Source: Monilinia fructicola
Lineage: Eukaryota > Ascomycota > Leotiomycetes > Helotiales > Sclerotiniaceae
Length of the DNA: 64,000 nucleotides
Reading direction: 5' to 3'
NCBI GenBank assembly: GCA_008692225.1
Contig: VICG01000010.1
Span: 372,001 to 436,000, forward strand
Shown: piece by piece, positions 25,137 through 38,285 of the stretch
Layout: each line of letters starts with the position of its first letter
How positions within the stretch are numbered: position 1 is the stretch's first letter
Notes under the pieces: model-generated
What the model was told of the DNA's origin: nothing
Databases searched by the model: none
Seen by the model: only the letters and a program-made list of their open reading frames with translations
Translations under genes and position numbers: made by a program

Positions 25137-27729
25137 AATGCTGGAATTATGAATCAATGCCATTCTTGAACTACAGCTCCATTGCTTGGACTACTATATA
25201 AACCACTCTCTCCAATTGTCATATTGCTTGTTCGCTTGCGTTGTTCCTTGGTACTGTACCATTTTGAAATGTTGAGCTCAGTCTTGACCTCCACCAATGC
25301 TCCCCTGATCCTAGTGGATTGGGTTATTTTCTTGTACTTTTTACTATACTGGGTCGCCATGTACTTTTAATTTCTAAATAATTGAACCATATTCAATGGA
25401 GGGTGAAGAGATAAAGGCATGGTGAATGGCGTCGACAATGTTCCACGCCCTATTGTTGCAACATGGACATGTTGGCACTTTAATGTTCAAAGGTTCTAAG
25501 TCTCAAACATTGTCGCGAAGGCTCATGTTCTCAATATTGGCTAACAGTTCCACGATCTGCTGTTGAATACTGCCATGTCTCCAATAGCTCTTGGGAATGA
25601 GTTGGAAAGCCTGCCTAGTATGACCTTTGGCAAAGACGTTGGCCTTGCAGTGAAATGGAGGTCTTTTTAATAGAAGCCGGTCCCGTTTGTTGTAGCTATC
25701 GAATATTGAAAAGCCGAAAGAAATAATGGAAAGGTGAAATTTGCAACCGCGTCTACGAGAATTGTTGACTTGGAATGTCCGCGTGAGTATGAAAAGGCAG
25801 TTCTGTCCCACGAGTGAAGATCAAAATAGGGTCGACCCCGCATACCGTCCCCTCTCCCCGCGAACAGACACCGCCCCCCGCAAAATATCAACTCGGCACC
25901 CTGGATACACTACCCGCATCAACGCCCTCGCACCTCGCGAGCGAGCGAGCGAACGAACGCGATCCCCGCACCCCCGGGCCTGTGAAAAAATTCCTAGAGT
26001 GTGGGTCGTTGAGAATCGGGCGGGAGCGGGATTCGGGGGGTTGGAAATGGGAATGCGAATGCACATCCATGGCCAAGCCCAAGGCCAAGGCCAAGCCCAA
26101 GAATATCCTCCATCCCCCCGCGTCGACGCCGCATGGTAGATAACTCCACAGGGATGGGAAAGTCGGGGTTGAAGAGTAACGGGCGCAAGTCGGTATCCAT
26201 GCGAGAATTCGCGGCGCGGCGCGTCGCTGGCCATGGTGGGATCTATAGAGGTGGCTGCTGTGGAGGGTGGAAGTGCGTTGCATGGGTTTTCGTGAGTGGG
26301 GTGCTTGGTGCTTGGTGCTTGAGTTGGGGATCTGGATGCGAGAGATGTATATGTGGAGCTGGGCTGGAACGTGCCGTGTTGGGATGTGATGGATGTGATG
26401 GATGTGGGCTGGGGGAGCTCTAGATGGGTGTGAGGAGGGCGGCGGCGGCGGGGAGGATACTAGGGGAGGGAACTGTGGTGGTGTGTTGGGGGGTGGTGAG
26501 ACGGAACATGGTGAGTGTTGACCATGATTGGGTGTAGGTGTGGGTGGATATGATTGCGGGTTGGGACGGACGGGGGCGTTCGCCACAAGCATATGAGCAT
26601 CCTGTCCATGGGGTTTGGAGTTCGCAGAGGAGCTTTCGTCATCGAGCAGGTTAGATTAGGGTGGTTGGTATGGACCTGTGAGTGAAGGTGTACCCACAAT
26701 GGAAACATCATCGAGATGCCCTGGGTAATGTGCGCGATGATAGTCGCAAACTGTCCAGATCTGCCCTGCCGTTCCCCAAACTTGTGCCGACGAGCAATGG
26801 CACTGGTGCCAGAAAGGTATTCCCGTGGCCAGTCCACTTGGATGTAAGCGTGGGATGCTGAGAATCCCCCTTTGTTGCAAGGTCCTGCCGCATGCGTGGA
26901 AAACTCCACTCGTTAGGTGCACTCTGCGATCCTCTCATGTTGCCTTGTGTAATGGCTTTAATTTGCAGTGCCCAGCTGTTCCCGTCATTTCTATCTATAG
27001 ATGTTTCGAATGCACCGTGACATTGGATGAGAGCGGCGAAGGTGATTGGTATTTTGATGATGATGATGATCTAGGTATCCCCCTATTTATATTGCGTGCC
27101 TATAAGAACACCTACCTACATACATACCCTCCTGACCCTCAAACCACCTCACCAATCTTATTGTACAGTGTACATCCCCTCCCCCCAAGAAAGTCCCCAA
27201 AACTCCCAGCGCCCACCTACCAACCCCCGACGTAGCAACATATGCATGTATCCCAGAGCCTCCGCCTCCGCCTCAGCCTCCAGTCCCCAAATCCTCAACA
27301 TGCTTCCTCGCCCCCAAGACCCGCGGAGAACAGAGATATGAATACCCCAACCCACAATATTCGTACGCACCGCACGCCAACATCATTCTCTACGGCGTAC
27401 CATCATCATCTCACGCATCGAGGGATCCAGATCTGCCGCCAAGAAATCGCTTGTCGCCACCCACCCCCTTTCCTCAAGGGCCTCGCCATCCCCCACAAAA
27501 CGTTGCACCCCCTGGGCCTTAGAGGAAAAAAAAGGAAAGAGAAAACAGAAATGCATGTCGCAGATTGAGATCCGCCAAGCAGGCGCTCCGATCCGATGAA
27601 ATACGCACGGGTGGTGACGACCAACCACCCACCATTGCCACCAAAAATATGCCCCAGGATCACCCAAAAATGACATCAAAAAATCCAGACCGCTCACACC
27701 CCTCCCCCTCCGAAAAAAGCAAAAAAGGA
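25137..27729. other. Intergenic region with a GC-rich block
   Basis: No gene is supported. Bases about 25840-26600 are strikingly GC-rich for this window and carry overlapping long open frames on both strands (up to 234 codons), as expected when stop codons are depleted by composition; the translations are Pro/His/Arg-rich and domain-free. Bases 27100-27700 are C-rich with the same effect. CAAGGCCAAGGC-type short repeats lie near 26080. Confidence 0.45.
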
Positions 27730-27826
27730 TTCCGGTACGGGGAATTGAACCCCGGTCTCCCGCGACTTGAGTGAGCTTGAAAGCTTCGACTGAGAGGCGA
27801 AATGCTAGCCACTACACCATGCCGGA
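27730..27826 (-). tRNA. tRNA-Glu (CTC) with 26-base intron
   Basis: On the minus strand the molecule starts TCCGGCA and ends TACCGGA plus the discriminator A. The acceptor stem pairs at six of seven positions, with one C-A mismatch at position 6. The D-arm has GTGTAGTGGCTAGC; the anticodon loop is CTCTCA with anticodon CTC. About 26 bases are inserted after position 37, the canonical nuclear tRNA intron site. The T-arm is CGGGG-TTCAATT-CCCCG. The run of T on the minus strand beyond the 3' end fits a Pol III terminator. The variable loop is short (four bases). Confidence 0.88.
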
Positions 27827-29851
27827 TGTTTTGTTGTATGATTTTGATATAATGGCGGACATTAATTATTGGTATAAAGTGAAGTGGGGAGAGGCGAAAA
27901 GGAAAGTTGCAGAGATTTTTCCAAAGTGGGGCACGTTTTGAAGGGTTCCCCCGCCTCGACTCATGTGAGTCATGTCTCCTTCAAGTTTGTCCATTGTGAA
28001 TCATGAAATGATCTTGGACGTTGATCTATGATTCACTAGTCTTGGAAGGGTAAGTCCACCAGGTCAAGGCAATACAAACAGAGCTAACATCAAAATACAA
28101 GTCATACGTCCAGTAAAATTCGATATGTCCTCAGAATACAAATGCTATGACTTATTCGATAGCCTGGACATTGTGGCAGCGAGTTGTTATTTCATCATAT
28201 TTTTGCGGCGCGGCTATACAAACGCTTGATAAAGTGCCATTGCACGTGACCGCACGAGCTGACATTGTGTAGTTGGATTCTTGGTACCTTTTGAGCGTGC
28301 TCGCGTCAAACTCATCCCGTGCTGCGCCGTTGTTCAACATGAGCATAAGCGCCTCAGGTCAAGGCTGTTTTTCTTCATGTAAAAGATACCTGATTCCCTA
28401 GGAGGATCACTGAATCTGAAGTTATCAATCGTGTTTTCCTGTCTCTGATAGCCTACTCTCTTGTCAAGTTATCAAGAAATTCGGCCGTGTTGACTAAGAT
28501 GATATGTCGTACACACGAACATCATGCGTCATCATGTGCTTACTTTGATATTTCCCCATTCCAATTCAATGAGATGTTTCTCAAGATACATTCATTTTTA
28601 TCCCACAAGGCTCAAGTGATAGCTTGAGAAACTTTACACGATCGGATAGTATTCCCAACAATCTCACGCCAGACATATGCTGAGATCAATACCAAGAGAA
28701 TGAGTTCTTTCGGGCTGGGATTCACAAGATGGGCTTTCCCCCAAAACCTATCATCACAGCAGCTAGGCTTGTGTTCTGGACGCCACATTCATATCAGGCT
28801 GCCTAAGCGCTGAGGTTGATTATCATCAAGTAAAGTGTAACAATGTGTGTGATTGTGTTCACAGCAGAAAATACCGCAATGTGTATTATTGGAGGTCCAT
28901 GAAAAGATGAGGCTCAAGGATAACAATAACCCCGTCTTAGACTGGAATGTGGAGGAGGTATAGCCGTTACACCAAACCTTGTTGTACATGCAGGCAGATA
29001 TAGTTCATGATGTTGTGCAACACAAACGCGGAGAATGTCAGATACACTGCAGCATACCTTTTGTATCGTGCCATTGTTCGTATCAAGACAATAGATCCCT
29101 TGCATCAAAAACGCAGAGAAGTATGAAAAAAAGAAATGATAACAGAGACTCGAGAGAAGAGATAATGAAGAAAAGATATGATTCCAATTGTTGCCTCGTG
29201 ATTTAATCGACGATGAGTACCAACATTGTATTTGTTGATTTTGAGTGAGAATGGCTTTCATTGGGATAAGTTTTGATCTTCTAATATTAAGCGCTGTCTT
29301 GATGAGGATACGGATCAGATTGGCTTTACGCCCGGCTTGTGAGATGGGGGTAATAAACGTTGAGCAAGATTAAGCAAGGGCTGGGGGTTTTGTTTTTCAG
29401 CTGCTTCGGAGTGGCTTATTGAACGTACATGATGTATGTTCCAGAAAAGAATGAAACAAGCAAACCGGCGGGGTCATTTCCTGCAGCCTTCTCGAAATGA
29501 AGATTTGACAAGAGGGGTTTGGAAAGAACAAGAATAGATACATCTTTGTAGTAGGATTGTATGTATCCTTACTTTACTAAGAGATCAATTGTAAAAAGTC
29601 TATAGATATTAAGATAACTGGAACCCCTCAGCTTCAACAGTCTTGCCCCGCCATCAGTTGCTCGGTACGAGGGTAACTTTTAGACGTCCCCCGCCGCACG
29701 ACTAGGCAAGCCAGGCAAGGTCAAGGAAATGAGCTTACCGCAACATCTAGACAAATCGACGATCATGCACTTGCCGTCTCAACAAAGGACCTCGAGAATG
29801 ACGTACATGAGAATCTCAAGTAAAATGATATTAATGATGATGATCAGGTAC

Positions 29852-29904
29852 TGAGTCTGAGTCTGGGTCGAGTCTGAGTCTGAGTCTGTGTCTGTGTCTG
29901 AGTC
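29852..29904. repeat. GAGTCT / TGTGTC hexamer repeats
   Basis: About eight degenerate GAGTCT-type units, with TGTGTC variants near the end. Confidence 0.7.
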
Positions 29905-30810
29905 ACATAAAGATCACAGAATAATCTGCTTCATCATGAACATGAGGGGTAATTTTCAAAAGACTCGTGACGGGCTCCTGGGGTCTTGAAATAGACGTGG
30001 GTGGGGATATGGGAGTGGGATGTTATGAAAGTATATTTCTTTTTTCCTGCGCGTTTGACGCAATCGAATACTTGGGTTCCTAGACTTGAAAAATGTCTTC
30101 TTAACTACTTGGAAGTGGAGTCCAGGAGAATAAAAAAAGGTGGACGTGATCTGAGTAGGAGTAGTGAGGTGGGATATCAAACCAAAGACCAACCAGTGTT
30201 ACCGAATCAACGATGAGTCCATGAAACATTAGACCGGTCCAGCTGGTGTCGATCCAAGAGATATATCGAGATTCAACACTTAACTCATGATACTCAGCAG
30301 TGCGTGAATCGTCATATTTTGGTATTCGCGGTTGAGAATAAACACAATAGAGATTTCCATGATAGCGATGGACCTGTGGAGTGACTTGACTACTCGGATG
30401 ATTAGTGATGAAGGATCTCATTGTAAAATCCAAGGAATCCAAGTTTCGTGAGCTGATTGATGCTGATGTGTTGTCTAAATGAAGTAATAATACTGTAGTG
30501 GCTATAGATCGAAATTGTACTTACTGGATGAGAAACTTGTACACATATGAGATATACCTACCACCACCTACGGAAAGGCCTGATAGTGGCCCCAAAACCC
30601 GAAGTTTCGCTTGATTAGGCGATTGTTGTGGTCTAACGAGAGGCCATGAACGCTGCAAATATTGAATACGTGGTGCCAGAGGAAGGGATTGACCCAAATG
30701 GTTACCTTTCGTATTCATTATTATCCATTACTTGTACAGTTATATGAAAAAAATAAAACAGGAGCCGAAATCTGGAGTTAGCTCAAGCTTAGCATTATGT
30801 TCCAGGATTG

Positions 30811-30843
30811 GAGGATTCGAGGATTCGAGGATTCGAGGATTCT
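30811..30843. repeat. (GGATTCGA)n octamer array
   Basis: Four near-perfect tandem GGATTCGA units. Confidence 0.8.
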
Positions 30844-33429
30844 ACGAAGATATCGATGGCGAAAGGTATACTTCCTGTAAGTTCCGTACGGAGTAACCTT
30901 ACATTGTTTTGAAGGATTGGTAGATATGGATCGCCTCTTTTTTATCCGTCATCCCCGAAATGATCTTAACCCTTTCCACCAGCGGCGGGATGTCCGCTGT
31001 CAAAATGACCTTCTCCCTCCCTTCATAGCGGGAAGAGCTTGCACAAAAAGTTCAGATGGTCTCGGCAATTGAGTGAAACCCAAATCATCTCTTCTTCATC
31101 TCATGATTTCCTAGTAAGGTAGAGCCTAGCAAGTCCGATTGGCCTTCATACTTTTTGTATTTGAATTGGGAACTTTGATGAGTTTCAAAGATATTGTTTG
31201 ATCTCAAAAGATAAAGTGCCCCATTTTCCTGAATTATATCTTTGGCATGTACGGAGGATGAATGAAGAGGTCCGTTCACAAGGAGCATTCGTCGGGATTG
31301 TTGAACTGAGGGGTAAAGCGAATCAACTTAGTCAAGAGTCAAGACGAATGATACTCGTTGGCCGAAGCAAAAGCCCATGAGAAGTCATTCAGATTGGATG
31401 GCGAGCAGCCGATACATGACAAGGAAGTTCTTCGCATCTGCATTCTTACTGCAAGAGCACCATCGGACTTTTCAAAATTCATAATAATGTAAGCAGAAGA
31501 GATGTATCTACTAGGATGATGGCGACTTCGGTTTTGCAGCGGACGACATGATAGGCGGACCTAAGTGTCCTTGAATACTCGAGTATGGTCATGAGTTCTG
31601 CGACCCCATTTTGGTGACAATTTAAACCCGCGATTGCCCTGGCTTAGTTCACCATGTATGTGCCTTTGATGTGCGGGAGATCTGTCGCCAAAGGCGGTAC
31701 ATACTCCGTATATTGTTGATTGTTTTGAAAGTGGAATCCTTGGGAGATCCTGATAGGCGTGAATCATGATAGGATGTGTACTGTATTTGATAAACGTGAA
31801 GAGGTTTAGCTTTGAACTCTCTCTCTTGACTCTTGAGTCTTGAGTCTCTTTGAGCCTTTCGAGGTGAAGTTCTCGGATACTTCTCTGTTTCCTAGTGTAC
31901 GAGTGATCAATCAGTGGAGACAAGAGGGAAGGAAGATTATCAATTGTCGTCAAGAACCTGCCAAAACTACCGTAATAATGCTTGAGGCACCTAAAAGTAT
32001 ATGCATGAGATTCCAGAAGAAGTGTTTTATGGATGGAAGGAGGAAGAAGAAGAGAGATAATTTGTACTTTGAATACTTTTATTGTGCTTTACGGAGTCCT
32101 CTGTACCATGCACACTGTACAGCATGGGGGTTTGCAGGTGATGGATGACTAGTTAATCTTACACTACATGCAATTTATAACCTGGAGGTCTGAGGTCTCG
32201 GTTCAGGAACAGTTCTGTACCTTTGGATTTGGAAACGCTGACAATACAATACAGTATCTCTCTCACCTAGCAAGAAAGGGAGGCAAAGATGGACCATACA
32301 AAACTGATAGATTATGAATTATGATATATGCCAGTGCTGCTAGATGTAGCACAGAGGGAGAAAAATCATTAAAAAAATCAAAATTGGTCTTGGTGCAGGC
32401 GACGTTCCATTTGATCTATTCAGGGGGATGCAAAAGTGATAGAAGGGTGTGCTGACAGTGATTTTGGTGCCTGCCTTTATCCGGTATATATTCTGACGTT
32501 AGCTATTACCCCCCCCCCTTACCCCCTTCCTCCCCCTTCATCTTTTCTGTTGCAGTCAGTTAGAGTTAGAGTTGGAGTTGGGATGTGTTATTTGAGGTTA
32601 CCTAGGTACCTCCACTATCTATCGATCAAGCAAGCATGATTATATCAGCGGTAAAGGAGAAGAGGAGAAGGGGCGAAGAGGTGAAGAGGATGATTGAATT
32701 ATACGTCGATTACTCGTAGCTTCTGATGCTTGGAATAACCTAGTCTGGAATAACCTTTCCATTGCAGTACAGTACAGTACAGTAGTGACATCCAAGTTAC
32801 CCAAGCGTGCAGCAGAACGTGGTGGTCTCATGCACTCGGAGTCTTTGATGGGACTCAGTTTGAAGCTTTCTACTGGTCCTCTTCTCACCAATGGATTGAA
32901 ATGTCTTTCGATCACGTCCTACTTTCCTCCCGGAGTTCCCATGAATCCCATCATTGTTTATTTACTTGGTTCTGTATGAGTGACTCTGAATGCGGTAATG
33001 GACTGATTCTTGTAGCTGGTGATGGGATTGAATGCTTGACTTTGAACCACAATAAAGTGGAAATGTTACCCAGCAGTTCACATAGATGTTGCATCCATTT
33101 TTGCCATCATCAGGTACCGGATGGCTATGATTCTCACATGTTATGTATGCTCTTGACCAACCCAGCTGAATTGATACTGCATTCTGACCTCCTTTCGCCT
33201 CCTTTGACCTTCTTTCTACCTTACGATATAAACAAAGCTGTGCTGTGCTGTGCTGTGCTGCATCCATCCATTGCCCGTTCAACGATTTGGCTCCGCTTCT
33301 ATTTGATCGATCGGTATCATTGTGGCGCATGTTGGTTTGATAAATCTACCACCACTATTGAGAGTCTGAGACGTCCTCGATATCAACCGCTGTGGAGAAC
33401 CTGATACTTTCACGTCAGGCTCTACTCCG

Positions 33430-33455
33430 TACTCTACTCTACTCTACTCTACTCG
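33430..33455. repeat. (ACTCT)n pentamer array
   Basis: Five tandem ACTCT units within a longer ACTC-rich segment. Confidence 0.8.
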
Positions 33456-34726
33456 AATCAGCTCGACGTGAATCGCTCTCCGCCATTCGATCCAAAAGGA
33501 ACCAGGCTATCTTTCCATACCTAACATCCAACCCAGGCCAAGCTTACCTCATTGTTAGTCCCAGGTCTCATACATACATATCAGACAGGACTCAGCGTCG
33601 TATCGTATGGTTCCAATTCTTCTCTCTTGCATCACCCCATCATATCATCCCCAGCAGATCGACTCGAGTCAAATCATTCAGCGTCATAAGTACCTTTCAC
33701 AATACCAAGACCAAGGTCAAGGCCAAGGCCAGCGAGGTTCACTGATTTGTCCTGCCTCAATCCCAATGAACATTGACACTCTGGAACATTGAATGCTTCG
33801 GAGTTCCAAACAAAGTTAAATTCTCTCCATCTCTCCATCAACTATCGAACGGATACCCTCTTCAAAAGTGTCGACCCATCAACCAGAAATTATCCAAGGC
33901 TATCGAATTGTCTGCAAATCCGACAGGCATCAGTTGGAACCGCCTAAAGTTTATCAATTACACTGTAGTCACTGTACAGACTCTGTACAACATTTTACAG
34001 GAACCTCGTTGTCTCATTCGTGAATAGATTCGGGGAGTGGACGCCCCGGCTGGACCATTTTTCTTTCGCCAAATGGTAATCGTCAGGACGACAGTTCACC
34101 GCCTCATTGCCCCCATATCGCCTTACTCCGTATATCCTCATATCCTTATTTGATACTCCCAAACCGCTGCGGTTGAGGGTCCCCGACACGCTGAGCCTGG
34201 GACCGTGAGTGAGAGGCGAATACTGTAATATTTACTTTTGCTAGTGAGAGACGTCAAGATTTTGGATCCATTGAAAGCACACGAGCCATACGTACCCAGG
34301 TAGTTCGATAGGTCTATCACTATTTAGTATTCACAGAAAGGATACGACACGATACGATACGATACGATACGTTACGTTCATTCGTCCTCTTGTTCCCAAC
34401 TTCTTATACACTGCTGTGAGGCAGTTAGACCAGGAAAGCGGAGTATTACCAATTTACAGGACCATTTACTTCTTCCCATTACCATTCCCAGTAAATAAGG
34501 CGGGGACTAGATCGATCCAATTCAATCCACCAAGGCATTCTTTGGGAATCTTTTGGAATCCTTGGTATTATCGTCATTTCCATATATCCTTCTTGAGTAT
34601 CCATTGGCATTGGAATCCTCTCTCCTCCTTTTTTTGTTCGGTTCCTTCGTTTTGGTGTGTTGACTTTTTACCATTGTGTATTGAGGATTCGCATAAAACA
34701 CAACAAACCAAATCTCCTCATTCACA

Positions 34727-34781
34727 ATATCCATATCCATATCCATAACCATATCCATATCCATATCAATATCAATATCAA
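34727..34781. repeat. (CATATC)n hexamer array
   Basis: About nine units changing from ATATCC to ATATCA along the array. Confidence 0.8.
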
Positions 34782-34864
34782 CATAAAATTCCAGTACGAA
34801 GAGGAGAGGTTCATTGTTACAGTACGAGTATATCATTTCTTTACCTGGGGATCTGGAGACCTAG

Positions 34865-34905
34865 ACACCTGGACACCTGGACACCTGGACACCTGGACCA
34901 CTGGA
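34865..34905. repeat. (ACACCTGG)n octamer array
   Basis: Five tandem ACACCTGG units, the last one altered. Confidence 0.85.
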
Positions 34906-34950
34906 CACCGGGAGACCTTCACTTCAAACTTTCATCCTTCATCTCTTCGC

Positions 34951-35051
34951 TATCAATCTATCAATCTATCAAATCAATCTTTCAATCTTTCAATCTCTCA
35001 ATCTATCAATCTATCAATCTATAATCTATCAATCCATCAATCCATCAATCC
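34951..35051. repeat. (ATCAATCT)n octamer array
   Basis: About twelve units of ATCAATCT and variants such as TTCAATCT and ATCAATCC. Confidence 0.8.
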
Positions 35052-36279
35052 ACCTCTTCCCACGACAAACGGAACCATTCTCTGTATACATCCGATCCGA
35101 AGAACCAATTTGTAAACACATTCTTCATTCATCTTCATTCATCTTCTATCTTTTCAATTCAATTCAACTCAATTCTTTTTCTTTGGATAGAATATATCTT
35201 ACCAATCGCCCCAAGCTTACGAAAGACTCCTTTTTTCTTCTATTTTTGATTACTACGCTGGTTTCACGGCATCTTTCACTGGTTTCCGGTGCTTTCTCTG
35301 CGCCTTGCTGAGTCAAGATATCTCGGCCAAAATTGAGCATTTGAGCATAAAGGACTAAAGAAAAGAAGTACAGTAAAGGACTAAAGAACCAAAGAATCAA
35401 GGAACTAAAGAACGTCTTGGTATCTTCCATCAATCGCCAATCAATCGCAGCCTCGAGCTCCTCTTTCGACTCTTTCCCAATTTTTTGCCTTGGACTATTT
35501 ATTATTATATTAGGATTTATCTACGTGGTTCGCCTTTCATACCCTTGATTGGAACCCGTTTTTTCCCATCTCATAGGTAAATTACGATTGACGGGATAGT
35601 CCGATTGATTGTCCGTGACCTCATTATTATTATTGTTGTTATTGTTATTATTATTATTATCCTCACCATCATCATCATCATCATCATCATTATTCATTAT
35701 TCACTTGTCAAAGCTGGAGATTTTCCTGGAGATTTTCAGGGATTTGGGGAATATCGGATCCAAGATTATCCTCTAAATATCTTAATTTCTCCCTCAAACT
35801 TATTAACTCTATTCTCCTCAACTCTATTTTCATCAACTCCACTCAACTTCTACTCAACTTCTACTTATTATCCTCCTCCTCTACTTTTACAACATTCAAA
35901 TCCTTTGGACCGAATCGAGAGAGAGATCCATATTTCGATATTTAAACTGGAAAAACTCCTTTCAAATCCTGAATCATTCTTGAATCATTTAAACGACCTT
36001 CGTTTTTCTACATATCGTTCTTTTCGAATATTGTCAATCCACTTACCACTTTTGCATTGCAATCACAGATTTCCATCTTCTATTTTCGCAGCACATCAAG
36101 ATCAAAGATCAAGATCGATATCGAAAACTCAACCTACTTCATCCATTTCTTCCTTTGCTTCGTTTGCTTCATGAATACAATGCAATAGATTAGTGACGAA
36201 AGTTTGCAATTTACGAGCAACAAACCACGCAATCTTCCTCTTATCATTCGAAACCTAATACCTTCACTCTCTCCTCATC

Positions 36280-38285
36280 ATGACCTCACCACGCCTTCCT
36301 CCAGATCCATATAAAATCCTTGTGTTGATAAAGACGCGACATTACCTCAAATTCGATTAGCACATCGAAAACTTATTCTGCAGTGTCATCCAGACAAGGT
36401 TCAAGATCCTAAATTAAAGGCAATAAAGGTTGATGAGTTCCAAAAAGTTCAAGAAGCATACGAAATACTTAGTGATGTATCAAGAAGATCAGAGTATGAC
36501 CAATCAGTCAAGCTGCAGAAATTGAGAGAGGAGTTGGGTAAAACTTCGACTTCGACTTCAACGTCGAATTCGAATCCCACTCCCGCTTCGACTAGTAAAA
36601 CCTACGATTACAATGTTAGGACCGCAGAACCTAGAACGACGACATATAGTGCCTCGTACCCAAAGGCTTCACAAAAGCCAGCAAAAGAGTCAAATGTGTA
36701 TTCGAAACCACCACCGAGATCTCATGAGGATTTATATGACGAACCTGTTAGACCATCTGTTAGGAGATCAAAGACTTCCGCTAGAGACACAGAAAAAGAG
36801 GAAAAAGATCGACGAAAACATCATGAAGAAGATGAACGGGAGAAATTCAGACGCAAGGTAGAGAAGGAAGCAAAGCGTGATCATGGAGATCGAAAGAAGT
36901 CTCGCGAGAAGGAGAAGAGACGAAGCCCGGAGGAGAAGGTTCGCCCGAGCACATATGCTGAGGATGAATCTAGTGAGGAAGAGTACCGACGAAAAAGCCG
37001 CGGCACGAAGGGCAGAGGAGACAATGCGAGCTGAAATGGCCTCCCGAGCTCAACAAGAGCGAGAGGCTCGAGATCGGGAACGACGAGATTGGGACCGTGA
37101 ACGAGAAAGAGAACTACGTGACAGGGAGAGGGAAAGGGAACGCGAGAGAGATCGAGAGCCTCCCGCTGTGAAGGATTCGCCGATGGGAGAAAAGTGGAAA
37201 GATCATATGGCAAATGCGGCACGTTATGTCCAGGCCTCACGTCGAGACTCGGAGATTAAGCCAGAGGTGCCATTTGCACCAGCGCCACCGGTAATGCCTA
37301 CGATGCGAAGAGCAGAAACATTTGCGGCGCCATCACCCTCATCGTATAATATTCGATACGAGACGGTCCGTCCTTCGGCATATGGTAATCACAGTGATGA
37401 TGAAACGCCACGAAGATCCTCAGCAGCACGACCATCACGACGCTCTGCGGAGACTCCTTCGAAAGCTAAGGAGACACCAAAGTCGAGTAGACGATCAACC
37501 AGGGAGGCCCCATATGTTAACACCGCATCAACTTCACCTACAAAACCAACTCTTCATAAACAATATTCGGAGCCACCAATTGTTGGAGTCGGATCGGGTA
37601 GACGAGAGCCTAGTCGATCAAAGACCGAATATCCCCGAGAGCCACCTCCACCACCTTCGTTTTTCTAGAGCAGCTACATTTACACAAGGCATGGGCATGA
37701 AGGAAGATATCAGGGAGAGGGCTCGTGGGCCAAGTAGGGTGGTTCAGGAACCTGAGTCGGAGTCTGATTCTGGATCCGACTCAGAATCTCCGTCACCAAC
37801 TCCACAATATTCTCATTTCAGACAACCCCGGCGTGAAGCCCCTGAGCCTAGTGGTACTACCAAGACCTACGTCATCAATCCCAACGGGCGAAGCGAACTG
37901 AAAAATTCTTCCTATCGATCTGATCTTCGCGATGATGCTTACACAAAGCAAAATCGAACTCCATCAGATGGTCGAACTTCTCGCCCACCGTTGGCACGCA
38001 GTGGTGGAAGTACTTCTCGCCAGGCACGGTCTCAATCACGAGGATATCACCCGACAGCCGCTCCTGAGCCCGCTGAGCCTATAGTTTTCACTGCTCAACC
38101 CAAGTCTCGAGAACCTTCTCGGGGTGGCAAGTCGTGGCGGATACCAGCCACCACAATACAGTGTAAATTATGCTGCTCCAATCACACCGGAAAAGGTTGT
38201 CTATTCCACCGGGACCCAATATGTTGATAGAAGAACTACCGATTCGGGACATCATCGCGATTATCCACGTCGCGAGATTTACTGA
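36280..38285 (+). CDS. DnaJ-domain protein with long disordered tail
   Basis: The N-terminal J domain (residues about 9-75) begins DPYKIL, carries the Hsp70-stimulating HPD in ILQCHPDKVQD and ends EAYEILSDVSRRSEYD, so the protein should be an Hsp70 co-chaperone. The remaining 590 residues are low-complexity: Ser/Thr/Pro-rich, then a highly charged Arg/Glu/Asp/Lys block (RERERERERDREP) that looks like a long charged helix, then Pro/Ser/Arg-rich. No CxxCxGxG zinc or client-binding domain is seen. No intron is needed. Four shifts interrupt it: a missing G near 36321, extra A at 36992-36996, extra T at 37660-37664 and probably extra A at 38129-38130; bridging the last one moves the end from 38227 to 38285 (final residues DYPRREIY). 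The precise client and compartment are unknown. Confidence 0.85.

Larger units (their letters stand above)
27827..36279. other. 8.4-kb stretch without a supported gene
   Basis: Six-frame reading shows only short, domain-free frames. Composition is ordinary until about 32 kb; from 33.4 kb simple repeats and pyrimidine tracts become dense, up to the DnaJ gene. A 189-codon plus frame (35605-36174) begins with Ile/Val/Asn codons from an ATT/ATC repeat, and an 89-codon minus frame (35164-35433) has one hydrophobic segment; neither looks like a conserved protein. The last 2 kb could be a long leader and promoter of the DnaJ gene. Confidence 0.45.

Noticed and set aside
25888..26592. 234-codon minus-strand open frame
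   Set aside because: Composition effect of a GC-rich block; Pro/His/Ser-rich, no domain, and overlaps long frames on the other strand.
35164..35433. 89-codon minus-strand frame with one hydrophobic segment
   Set aside because: The hydrophobic part comes from A/G-rich tracts on the plus strand (the reverse of CTT/TTC codons); no splice context or recognisable family supports it.
35605..36174. 189-codon plus-strand open frame before the DnaJ gene
   Set aside because: It begins with Ile/Val from ATT/ATC repeats and continues with Ser/Leu/Phe from pyrimidine tracts. It ends about 100 bases before the clear DnaJ start and probably lies in the leader.
36880..37240. 119-codon minus-strand frame opposite the DnaJ gene
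   Set aside because: It is the antisense shadow of the Arg/Glu-rich coding repeats.
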